Source of the DNA: Zeus faber
Taxonomy: Eukaryota; Chordata; Actinopteri; Zeiformes; Zeidae
Assembly: GCA_960531495.1 (NCBI GenBank)
Contig: OY482862.1
Span: forward strand, 8,688,155 to 8,752,154
Length of the DNA stretch: 64,000 nt
Reading direction: 5' to 3'
Shown piece by piece: positions 30,925 to 41,000 of the stretch. Both the position numbers and the translations under genes were made by a program. Numbering within the stretch: the stretch's first letter is position 1; every line of letters starts with the position of its first letter. The notes beneath the pieces are model-generated. The model saw only the letters and a program-made list of their open reading frames with translations. It did no database searches and was not told where the DNA came from.

Positions 30925-31908
30925 TGTTGGAGAATTTCTCCTATGGTAGGTGAGGTTAATCTGCCCGCTACAGGAAAACAGTACTGAGAGTATTAAAGAT
31001 ATTTATTTTGCAGAATAAAGAGAAAGATTTAAAGCTGCTTCACAGCAGTGGTCTTAATCAGTCTACTCCCGCTTCTGACGAAGAGGGCTTTATACCAATG
31101 AGAGGCAATTGGTCAGGTGTCATTCACACGACTGTGCCCATCAATCATATCTCCGGTTGGTACCCTCTTACAGTGATTTAACAGTCAAACTCCAGTCACA
31201 GATACAATCTTACTGTGCCATAAAACAAACACATAATGCTCTGCCAAACCCCCTGGGGTTATCCTTATCTCCACACAAGGTTGAGTGAGGATGGAATGTG
31301 ATCTGGTTTTTCAAAACTACAGAAGAGCTTAGAAAGTTACAGTTACAGTTACTTACAAAGAACAGTCTCTTCATATAAACTCTGAGACTGATCAAAAACC
31401 AAGAGGCAATGTGTTTTAAAAGCGATGTAACATACCAAAGGCTATTTTCCTATATAAAACATCATTCAAAGAATTGATCATGTGCATTTTTCTCTAACAC
31501 TGCCTGTTTTATTCCTACTGGAACAATACCTCAAGGAAAATGCAATAGTGCTAAAATTTCATATAATTGAGGCAAAGGAATCAGAAAATGACATATAAAT
31601 TGAATACAATACAATTATACTACAGAGATATCCTAAGAATTCTATCTCATTGAAATCAACTGGGAAAACACACATCTAACACCAAATTTAAATAAATATC
31701 CCAGACAGAATTCAAGAACATCTCCAACTCAAATTGGCCAAAACTCTCTTCCCACATTTGACTAGAGAAGAGTAAAAGACCATTAAGGGTTGTCTACACT
31801 ATATAATGACAACGCACTAGGAAAAACTTAGGTCGTACTGAGGGAAAAAAATCCTGTGTGAAGCCATTCTACATTTCTAACTAGAAATCAAAAAAATCAT
31901 GAATCACA
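30925..31908 (-). mobile_element. ERV-A LTR (longer copy)
   Basis: Starts on the minus strand at 31,908 with TGTGATTCATGATTTTTT and ends at 30,925 with CTCCAACA. Compared with 24,371-24,954 it carries about 390 extra bases at 31,575-31,880, either an insertion here or a deletion in the other copy. The TATA-like segment is at about 31,090 and the AGTATTAAAG stretch at about 30,985. Confidence 0.75.
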
Positions 31909-32417
31909 TTTTGAAATAGATGAACATGGAGAGACTCCACAAATACATAATTCTATGCAAACAAAGCAATAGCTATCACATAATAATGACAACAAATTCA
32001 TTGTGCGAACATAATGACTAACATCCTATGAGTAAGGATAAACATAATTAGACAAACATCTTCACATTTCAACATCTCAATGTCTCAACATCTCCATCAC
32101 ATCATAAGGTGGTTTCCAATCATCTAGTGCAGTCAACAGTTAACCATGGGTGGACTACGTTAGTGACAGAATGTTTTTCTCATTTGGGCTCCTCTTCTGG
32201 ATCTGGTGTAAGAGAGAGTGGGGTGGGGGAGCCACCGTAATTTAAGTCCTGCTGTGGAACTCTGTTCCAGGGTTGGGTAATCAACAGGATTATGGCATGT
32301 TAATGAAGAAGATGATCACACAGACACTACCAATCTTTTCCTGTTGATGGGGTGTCATCCTTTTCAAGTTTTCTTTGCCACTGTAGTGGCAAATCCTCTC
32401 TGTGGAAATAGAGCTTA
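31909..32417 (-). other. ERV-A region between integrase and LTR (copy 2)
   Basis: Minus-strand frame 32,517-32,290 follows the integrase end and contains a hydrophobic stretch SVCVIIFFINMP before a stop, possibly the remains of an env signal sequence. No SU or TM motif follows, so env is missing. Confidence 0.4.
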
Positions 32418-32740
32418 CTAGCACATACTCTTCACGTCCGATGATTCTCCATTGTTGTCGTTTATCTGTTCCTCTGGAAGGTTGCGGACTTTCTTCCAAT
32501 GAGATGCGTGTACCCACGTTGGTTGTTCTGCTACCTTAACTTCCGCTGCAGTGGTGAGGAGGATCTGGAACAGTCCCAGGAATCTGGCAGATTTCCAGCT
32601 TTTACCCCGGAAGTCGCGAACCACCACCCAGTCACCTAGTCGTGTAGTGGTCCTTCAAGTGGGATGGGTAGGGTTGCTTTGACCTGCGCACATAGACTTA
32701 AACACTTGGGTGAGAGACACGTTGTACGCTTCCGCCAGAC
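32418..32740 (-). pseudogene. pol: ERV-A integrase C-terminus (copy 2)
   Basis: The minus-strand frame holds VVRDFRGKSWKSARFLG then QILLTTAAEVKVAEQPTW and HASHWKKV. This is the SH3-like DNA-binding end of a gammaretrovirus-type integrase, with the LLTT, KV, W and H landmarks in order. It is better preserved than the copy at 25,870-26,030. The catalytic core (DDE) is not present: upstream the sequence changes at 32,741 to the 3' end of an L2 LINE. Confidence 0.85.
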
Positions 32741-33975
32741 TTAATAATAATAATAACTTCAATTTGTATAGCGCCTTTCAAATAACCCAAGGTCGCTTAA
32801 CAGGAGAGGGCCAAGGGGGGTGGGCAGATTAAGGGAGAGAGGAACAAAAACAAAACAAAGGAATATCTAAACTAACTAACTAATGGGGAAAGGCCATGGT
32901 GAAAAGGTGGGTCCTGGGGGTTGTTTTGAAAGTGTCCAGGGTTGGGGCATTACGGATTACGGGAGGGAGAGAGTTCCAGAGGGTTGGGGCTGCCATGCTG
33001 AAAGCTCTGTCCCTGAAAGTTTGTAATCTGGTACGGGGGATGGACAGCAGACCCATGTTTGAGGACCGCAAGTTCGGGGATGGAGTGTGCTGGTAGAGGT
33101 GGTCGGACAGGTATTGGGGGGGGAGTGCGTGAAGGGATTTTTATGTGAGGAGGAAGAGTTTGTAGGAGATGCGGAACTTGACCGGGAGCCAGTGGAGGTG
33201 GATGAGGGTGGGCGTGATGTGCTACCAGGGCTTGGTGTGGGTGAGAACCCTGGCAGCTGAGTTCTGCACATACTGGAGCCTGTCCAGGGCTTTGTTGGAA
33301 ACCCTGGACAGGACCCTGTTACAGTAGTCCAAAAGCGTGGATGAGGATTTCAGCCACGGAGTCTGAGAGTGAGGGACGGAGACGGGAGATGTTTTTGAGG
33401 TGATAGAAGGCAGACTTGGTGATGCATCTGATGTGTGACTGAAAGGAGAGGGCAGAGTCCAGGATAACACCCAGGTTGCGGACCTCGGGAGATGTTTTGA
33501 TGGAACAGCCGTCGACGAGGGGGAGGAGATCTCTAACCTTCCAGAGCAGCGGCTTTGGGGTCACAACCATGAGCTCTGACTTTTTGCTGTTGAGTTGGAG
33601 TAGGTCAATTGCCATCCAGGTTTTTATGGCATGAAGGCAGTTAACCAGAGACTGTGGGGGGAGAAGAGTGGATGGTGAGGTGCTGAGATAAAGCTGTGTA
33701 TCATCAGCCTAGCAGTGGAAGTTGAGACCATGGTGACGAATGATCTGGCCGAGGGGGAGCAGGTAGATGGTGAAGAGTGTAGACCGCGCACAGAGCCTTG
33801 AGGGACGCCATGGCAGCTGAGGTCATACTGCCCAATGCCTGGGACAAGTTGGAAGGAGAGGGGGCAGGAACCAGGAGTTGTTGGTGAATGGTGTCCACTT
33901 TAGCCTGGAAAAAGTCCAGGAACTTGGTGCAGAGGTCAGGGTTATCGGCAGTGTGGGAGGCAGCAAAGGGGCGGA
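32741..33975 (-). mobile_element. L2-type LINE fragment, second family
   Basis: The 3' end has the TAATAATAATAA tail and the GCGCCTTTCAAA / AAGGTCGC block typical of fish L2 3' ends. Minus-strand frames at 33,615-33,319, 33,470-33,222, 33,271-32,957 and 33,071-32,880 give the RT end: VTPKPLLW, NLGVILDSALSFQSHI, FYHLKNI, LDYCNRVL, LDRLQYVQNSAARVLT and SFSMAAPTLWNSLPP-like pieces. Frames shift between pieces, so it is dead, and it is 5' truncated before the catalytic YADD region (about 33,700). It differs from the 2-4 kb copy in sequence and tail. Confidence 0.85.
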
Positions 33976-34007
33976 GCAGATGGTTTATAGTGGTGAATAG
34001 TGTTCTG

Positions 34008-34687
34008 TGACTTGGTTCATTCAGCTAGCTCCCAGAATGCAAATGGGGTTGGCGGACAAACAAAGCCACATGGCTACTTAACATACTGCTGAATGGGCCA
34101 ATCACTGTTTGTTCTTGTGTTTTGAGGAAATGTTGAACAGCTTCATCAACACACAACTCTTTTTGTTTTTAAAAAAGCTTAAATTTAACAGTAAGAATAT
34201 ACATGTTTTATAAAAGTGGAATTATTAAGAAGTTTAAAAGTACGGACAACACAACAAAATGTAGTCTATCAATAATATGAATCTCGGAAAATCAGCCACA
34301 GTGTGTCATTTAATATATAAATGTGCCTATGCCATATATCATCTAAGTTCATGGAGTAATTATGTTTACTAACCCCAACCCTACCCCAGTTACACTCTGA
34401 GAAACCATCGATCAACGTTGTTCAGCACTGTTCAGTGTCTTGGTAAGTGAACTGTGTTTCCCCATGTAATCTAACAGGAATAATTAACTCCATGGTTTAA
34501 CATTTTTCTACTATTTATAAATCAAACTCAGTTTTGAAAATATGTTGAGAAAAAAAAATACCTCACACACCAACAAATCTGGAAAAATCTAATTTTCCTT
34601 CAAGAAAGGTTTTTTCAACTTATTTGTCTGCTCCTAGTTATTTTAGAAATGTGCGAGATAGCGGGTTTTGTTGCGGTGGGTCACAAA
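34008..34687 (-). mobile_element. TTAA-type DNA transposon, copy 2 (deleted derivative)
   Basis: The reverse complement matches 28,470-29,650: terminal TTTGTGACCCACCGCAA at 34,687, then AAAACC, CGCACATTTCTAAAAT, GGAGCAG, a CAGTGTC-CAGTTCACTTAC-like block, GAGTGTAACTGGGGTAGGGT, ACATTTTGTTGTGTTGTCCG and GGAGCTAGCTGAATGAA. The acidic coding part of copy 1 is absent, so this is an internal-deletion derivative. The other end is lost at the boundary with the L2 element. Confidence 0.75.
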
Positions 34688-34689
34688 TG

Positions 34690-35510
34690 GGGTATTTTTG
34701 AGTACTTTCCTATGCCCAAAAATGGGCCTGAGGAAGAGCATCTTCATAGTTGGAGAGGTATGACTCACTGAGGAACTCACTCCAAGGAACACCCCTCAGG
34801 AAAAGAACCACATAGAAGCAGCTGACCAGCTGCATTCAGGGGGCATTCTGCCCGGAAGATGGACACAATAAAACCAAGACAAGGAGCTTCTCCTCCAAGC
34901 TTCTCTTTTTGTGAGTGATCGAGAGACCAAGTTCTTGTCTTTGCAAGTAATCGAGAGACCAAGTCAAGCCAAAGCCGTCCCCGGGAAATTAGACACAAAA
35001 TCTCCCAGCCTGGAGGTTGCTTGGTTCCAGAATTAATTTGGTAATATTGACCGGACATCTGCAACACCACGTAGCCGAACCCTGGATTCCTTGGGACGAG
35101 GAAGGATGCTATTCTGGGAATGGTGCCAACAGCATCTGATTAAGGACTGGAGCGACCTTGGCCATCGCCACTCTGTTCTCACTAAATTAAATGGAATGGG
35201 TATGTTTTATCATTTTATTATTTTACTTAACTTTTGTTCATTATTTTACTTTTCATTTATGTTCTAATTTTATTCTTATTCTAACCTGATTGTATTGCCC
35301 CACTGTGATGCTTATGCAAAATTAATATTATTTCTGTATTAAAGTAAAAGTTTTGTAGTAATCTATTATGGATATAATTATGGAGAGAAATCCTCTTTGT
35401 TTACTGTAAAAAGTTAGGAAACTGCGCATGATAGGATCTAAAGAGTTAGTCTAGCCTCCCATATTAATAACAGATCCTTGTAGCAAAATATGCTTGCCTC
35501 TAAATAAATT
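34690..35510. other. No gene seen
   Basis: The only frame (34,777-35,070 minus) shows no motif. A duplicated GAGTGATCGAGAGACCAAGT / AAGTAATCGAGAGACCAAGT pair at 34,911-34,961 is a short local repeat. Confidence 0.35.
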
Positions 35511-35516
35511 TGTCCA

Positions 35517-36670
35517 TGATCAGGCCCACCACGACAGTAGCGTCAGCAACATGATGATGGTGTTGGAGCTGGACCTGGCCACACAGTCATGTGTGTACAG
35601 GGAGTACAGAAGTGGGCTGATGATGCAGCCCTGGAGGGATCCTTTGTTCAGGGTGAGGGTGCTGGACATGTACCTCTCCACACTAACCACCTGGTTGTGA
35701 GGAAGTCCAGTATACAGGCACACAGCGGAGTGTTCAGTGCTAGCTTCCGGAGTTTTGACAGCCAGTCTGGTGTGGACTATGGTATTGAAAGCTGAACTGT
35801 AGTCGATGAACAGCAATCTCACATCGTCCACATTCCTGCCATCCAGGTGCGTGAGCATGGTGTGCAGTACCTGGGAGACTGCGACGTCCATGGATCTGTT
35901 TGGCCGGTACGCAAACTGCAGTGGGTCAATGGTGCGGGGGAGGGAGGCGCAGATGTAATCCTTAATCAGCTTCTCGAAGCACTTCATGACCACCTAGGGG
36001 AGAGCCACTGGACGGTAATCATTCAAGCTGGCTGGAGCAGTGCTCTTTGGCACAGGGATGATGGTGGACCTCTTTAAGCAGGGGACTCAACTAGTGAGGC
36101 GTTGAATATCCAAATAAGCACAGGGGCTAGCTGGTTAGCACAGGTCTTCTTTACTCGCCCAGATATGCCATCTGGGCCCGCAGCTTTCCTGGTATTCACA
36201 CATCAGACCCCTCCTGACGGCATGCTCAGACACTGAGAGTGCATGCTCGTCCCCAGCGCTGCAATTCCAATTAGCCTGCAAGCTAGCGGTGTTTTACCAG
36301 CCTCAAACCGCACATAAAAGGAGTTCAATTAGTTGGATAGGGAGGCGCCCACACTCGTGGCTGGGGAGGGGCTGCTCTTGTAGTTGCTAATAGTCTGCAG
36401 CCCCTGCCACAAGCGTCTGGTGTCCCGTTGCTCCATCTGTAGCTCCACTGTGTCTCTGTATGGCTGTTTAGCATCCTTCACTGCCCTCCGCAGTTTGTAT
36501 GATGCCCCTTTGTAACTGTCCATGTTTCCAGATACAAGACCTTTGTTGTAAGTGGCCGTGCGAGCATTCAGAGCGCTGTGGATGGATTTATCGACCAGTG
36601 TCTGGTTCGGAAATATCCAAACTTTAACCGAGGGAACGATGCTGTCCGCTAATGTAGCTATAAAGCTCAT
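35517..36670 (-). mobile_element. CR1-group LINE, copy A (fragment)
   Basis: Minus-strand frames: 36,670-36,329 (linker with KDAKQPYRDTVELQ and TRRLWQGLQTI) and 35,993-35,520 (RT with FEKLIKDYI, FAYRPNRSMDVAVSQ, LLFIDYSSAFNTI and GSLQGCIISPLLYSLYTHDC). It is the same family as copies B (57,032-59,258) and C (62,826-64,000). It ends at GGGCCTGATCA, inside the RT near the FADD box, so the 3' half is missing. A stop-containing stretch (36,000-36,330) separates the two frames. The group CR1/Rex1 is my judgement from protein style. Confidence 0.8.
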
Positions 36671-36689
36671 AGCTTTATAGCTACATTAG
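36649..36689. repeat. 19-bp perfect inverted repeat at the LINE 5' end
   Basis: Bases 36,649-36,667 are the reverse complement of 36,671-36,689 around CAT. The left arm is LINE coding sequence and the right arm is outside it. Confidence 0.95.
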
Positions 36690-36698
36690 GGAAGTGAA

Positions 36699-36960
36699 TG
36701 TGACCTGTGACCTATGTAGGGGAACCAAATGGTAAATGTTGTCTTTGGGCCAGTATAAAAGACCTGCGTGAGTGGCATTCAACAGAGAATCCTTCCGGCT
36801 CGGTTCTCTCCCAGACCGTCCATGGCAAGTCTGGTCTGATGCTGTTCTTTTGTAGTAAATCTATTATTTTACTCAAGTCAGCGTCAGCGGTCACTCCTTC
36901 TTCATTAACGCATCAAATTCATCAAGAAACTACATTGGCAAGGAGGATACTGGGCAGAGG
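36699..36960 (+). mobile_element. Short LTR with TATA box and primer-binding site
   Basis: A segment beginning TGTGACCTG at 36,699, with TATAAAAG at 36,753 and ending AAACTACA at 36,934, is followed at once by tTGGCAAGGAGGATAC, which has the TGG start of a tRNA primer-binding site (fish Gypsy-type elements often read TTGGCGACGAGGAT there). That gives a 236-bp LTR candidate in plus orientation. The internal part ends within tens of bases. Confidence 0.55.
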
Positions 36961-37937
36961 TGGACGGTAAGGTTGTGTCCTCATTCTGATCAGAATGCTG
37001 CCTCGCTTCCCACTGTGCTTCCTCCATCGGCCCACCCATGGATTAGCGACTGCGTTGATGTTGTTATTTTCCTTGTTGAGAGTGTTGGCACATAAAATCT
37101 CCACAGGCCACTCCGGATCAGCGGATAAGATGTCCCAAAGTTGTTCTTTCATAGAAGTTTTTATATCCAAGAGTGCATCGTGGTCCTAGGAGATCACTGT
37201 CGATGACTTTTTGATGAACATGGTGTAGTAAAATGAAAGAAATACAAAATTGTGAGCAATCAACACAGAGCGCTCGCACAGGCGACCACAAGCCAACTGA
37301 TAGCTGTCATTAACTGAAGTGGCTTTGAGTTGTATCCTATTGCAGGCCACTTATGAGGTATAGCCGAAACTGTGAGGCTAACTGGTGTAGACAGTTAGCA
37401 GCTGGAGGAATCTTCTCTCCAACTAGCCTTAGTATTTTAAGAATCCTGTTAAGTTACAATGCCTTGAAGGCTAAGAATCTAACCCCTTAGAAAGAGGGCT
37501 AGTCTGGAGTGCTGTAAGGCGCTAATGTCCCGGGAGCCAGGTTAAAAGAAATAAATACGAACAGTGTCATTTGAAAAAAGTGACATTGTACCAGGTCATT
37601 GTACACACAAACACAGATATCTGTGTTTCCCTCAGCTTTTGTTCATATTTTTAATGGTTAATATTTGTTTCAAAGGTAAAGTATTGCACTGTATATTGTA
37701 ACAAATGCTTGGCTTATTAACTAATACTTTGTTTACTGGTTTGCTAATACACTTTGCATTTGTACTTTGAGTTGTATATTTTTGCAAATTTTTCTCTTTC
37801 CCTCTGTTTGTGTGTGTGAGAGAGGGAGAGCTTGTAGTTTTTTTTATTCTTCCCACTTTACCTGGAGTTGCCAAGTGGGATTTACATTTACTCTCATATT
37901 AAACTTTGCCTCCTTCTCTCTTTGTGGCCCTTCTCAG
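36961..37937. other. Region upstream of the first recognised transporter exon
   Basis: No coding exon with a start codon could be identified. A minus-strand frame at 36,922-37,170 (ending in MDIKTSMKEQLWDIL at its start) looks protein-like but is unknown to me; it may be an LTR-element fragment. The stretch before 37,938 is pyrimidine-rich (TTTTCTCTTTCCCTC, CCTTCTCTC) and serves as splice-acceptor context. Confidence 0.4.
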
Positions 37938-38025
37938 AAACTATGTGGCACCAACTACCCGGTCAGCATCGCCTTTGTGGTGGTGAATGAGTTCTGTGAG
38001 CGGTTCTCATACTATGGCATGAAAG
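37938..38025 (+). CDS. slc15a2: slc15a2 exon a (TM1)
   Basis: Starts after the acceptor TTCTCAG with codon AAA (KLCGTNYP) and ends GCATGAAAG before GTATGC, phase 1. Codes the TM1 segment with VVNEFCERFSYYGMK. The GTATG donor is non-consensus at +4/+5 but acceptable. The previous exon with the start Met is not found. Confidence 0.9.
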
Positions 38026-41000
38026 GTATGCAGCCTCTACAACAATGCAACGAACAATATCTATCATTATCAATGTGGATCAGAGGCTATCTGGAGTTGA
38101 TGACACTATGTGGTTTCTAACTGTAGGGGGCTGCTTTTGTTGGGTTCATGTGTGAAATGAAGGGTTGACACTTACTGTATATACATACAGTATACTGTAT
38201 GTACTGACAGTAAAGGTAAAATTGACTGGGTCTGAATTGCTTCTGAATTCCCCCTGGGGATGAATAAAGTCTTATCTTAGTAAAGATGTTATTGGTTGAT
38301 TATGAAAGCATTTGAACTTTATGTTCCAAACTAATACGATTGTGTATGATGATGGTTCTGACAATGATTTATGCCAAGGAAATGACTTGTACTTGCTAAT
38401 AAATTGAGATGGTCTAAATGAAGATGTGAAGAATTGGACGGGTCTAATTGGTACACATGGTACAGTCGTTTTCATTTAGCGTCTGTGTGTCCATATGTAG
38501 CGGTGTTGACACTCTACTTTGTCAGCTACCTTCATTGGGACAAGGACCTTTCCACATCCGTCTACCATGCCTTCAGCAGCCTCTGCTACTTCACACCTGT
38601 CCTGGGGGCCCTTATTGCTGACTCCTGGTTGGGCAAGTTCAAGTGAGCCCCCACATTTTTCTTTCTTAACTCCCAAATATGGAAAATAAATAGCATCTGT
38701 CATGCCGTCTGTGGCTATTTCACACCTGTGAATTAACCTCACGCATGCAACTGATGGAAATGGAAATCTCTTTTAAAAAATAGGAGTTTAATCAGAGAGT
38801 TCTGCATACAAACTAAAGTTCTTGTGTAGGCCAATTTCTGATGCAGAATTTAATGTACTGATTAAAAGTTTCCCCTTCCAGGACCATCATCTACTTGTCA
38901 ATCGTTTATGTCATTGGCCATGTCATCAAGTCCGTTGGGGCCATTCCTACGGTGGGGGACACCACTATGCACATGTAAGTCAATTCCCAATCGTCAGGAT
39001 GTATCAGTCATTACGGCAAAAAGGAAGACAGAAGAGTTATGATTAACAAATGCTTGGTGCTTGTGTGTATGTATGTGTCGCAGTGTTCTGTCCATGTCAG
39101 GTCTGATCCTCATCGCATTTGGCACCGGTGGAATCAAGCCTTGTGTGGCGGCGTTTGGAGGTGACCAGTTTGATGAGGAGCATGTAAGGCCAAACAATCC
39201 TTATAAAAAAGAAAACTTTGGTAGACTTCCGGTGAAGCTATGAACAGGTCTGAGGCATAGTTTTTTATTCTGTCTCAATCGGTCTTAAAAACACCCCCTA
39301 TTTGAAAACTTTAACTCGCAAACTTTGAGGGGAGAGAAATGAGTGGCAGGGAAATAACAGAGAAGTCAGAAATGTTTAAGAAAGCAGGTAATGTCCAAAA
39401 AAGACCAAATAGAGCCCTCCAACAAGGTTAATGGCCTCTTGCTAGCTAGGAGAGAAGAAGTTACGGAGCCTGGAGATGAGGTGCTCCATGAAATGTCGTC
39501 AATCCTTTAAGACCTCTGCGACTATAAACCTCTATCTCTGAGCTCTATTAACGTCTCTCTCCGAGAGGGGGATTTAAGGAAAGACTTGAAATGAAGAGCT
39601 GAAAATGCTAAAACATGAGCTTAACCAGAACCTGAGGTCGAGGGGACACTCCAAGCTCAGGGCCAGGCTATCACCGAGACGGAGGAGCGCATTTCAGATG
39701 TGGAAGCAAGCAGAGCTGTAACCAAGGAGGCCCTATTATGTCTGCTGAAAGAACAATTGCAGGAACAGACTGAAGGAAAAAGTGACCAATCTGGAAAGCA
39801 GATCCAGAAGAAACAACATTCAGATGTACAGGGTGCCTGAGGACTCGGAGGGTGACTCGCTGATTACGTTTGTGGAAAATCTGCTGACTACGAAATTCCC
39901 TTACCTGATGGTATGTCTCTCCAAATTCAACGTGCTCATACAGCTCTGACACAGAAGCCAGGACCCAAAGCTAATCCAAGGTCCATCGTTTTAAACTTCC
40001 TGCAGTTTGACGTAAAAAAAAACAAGAGAAAGGGATTCGCTTCCAAACCCTGTTCATGATCAGAATCCACTGAGCCCCTGACCACGGACCTACGACTACA
40101 GGAGGTTACACAGCGTGGTGATTTCAGGTGGCCACAACTAGAGAGGACCTGGGCTACAGCATGAAGCAGAATGTACAGAAGGCATTTCCATGGCAACAAG
40201 CAGACGCTAGGGACGGAGGAAAACGAATGGAGACGAGTGAGACAAAAGCTTCAAGAGACCACGTCAACATTAAAAGAATGGAAACCATACAGAACAATAA
40301 ATTAACTGACTGGAAATAAGTAACTTTTAGTCATTCATTACAATATAACACAATTCACAAATACTGCAAATCAGCGAATGAACGGATCAGCATTGTGGTT
40401 TATGTTGCACTTATCTAGGGGATATGGAATATTCATGCAGGGCGGTTGTCGTATTTTCGTCTGCCACACGCCATCCGAGTGGCGTTTTGAGGGCCCTCCA
40501 GCACAGAGATAAAAATGGCTTGAAAACACACCAGTTTATTCTAGAGAGTGGGCAATATGGAACAAGCCTGGAGCAGATGGGAAGTTATGACATGTTATGA
40601 CAAGGGCTCCTCTCCTGTGTGTGTAGGGTTGGGGGTTTTAACTGTTGCCCGTTGATTACTCTAATGAGCAACAGGCGTACAGACACGCTGATCCTGGGCC
40701 CAATTATCTAGACCCAAGACAGCCTGCTTAAACCACACCAACCCCACACCACAGCAGTCATTCCACCTTTGGGGGGTTACCATTTGGGTCTTTTCCTTCC
40801 ACCCTCCAACAGGGACTTTAAAGGGACAAGGGTCCTCCTATTCTGGGAAGTCTCTGTACTTGTTCTGATGTTCTTAAGTGTGTTCTTTAAAAATAAATAA
40901 ATAAATAATAATAATAAGACAACTTTAGGCATCCTGGAGTCTCTCCCCACTGTTCTCTGCAATAAATAAAGAAACTGCCCCAAAAATGTTTAAAAAATAG

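Noticed and set aside
38215..38285. Separate LINE element from CCCCCTGGGGATGAATAAAG tail
   Set aside because: Looks like the 3' tail of a fish non-LTR element, but only about 60 bases are present, too little to call a family.
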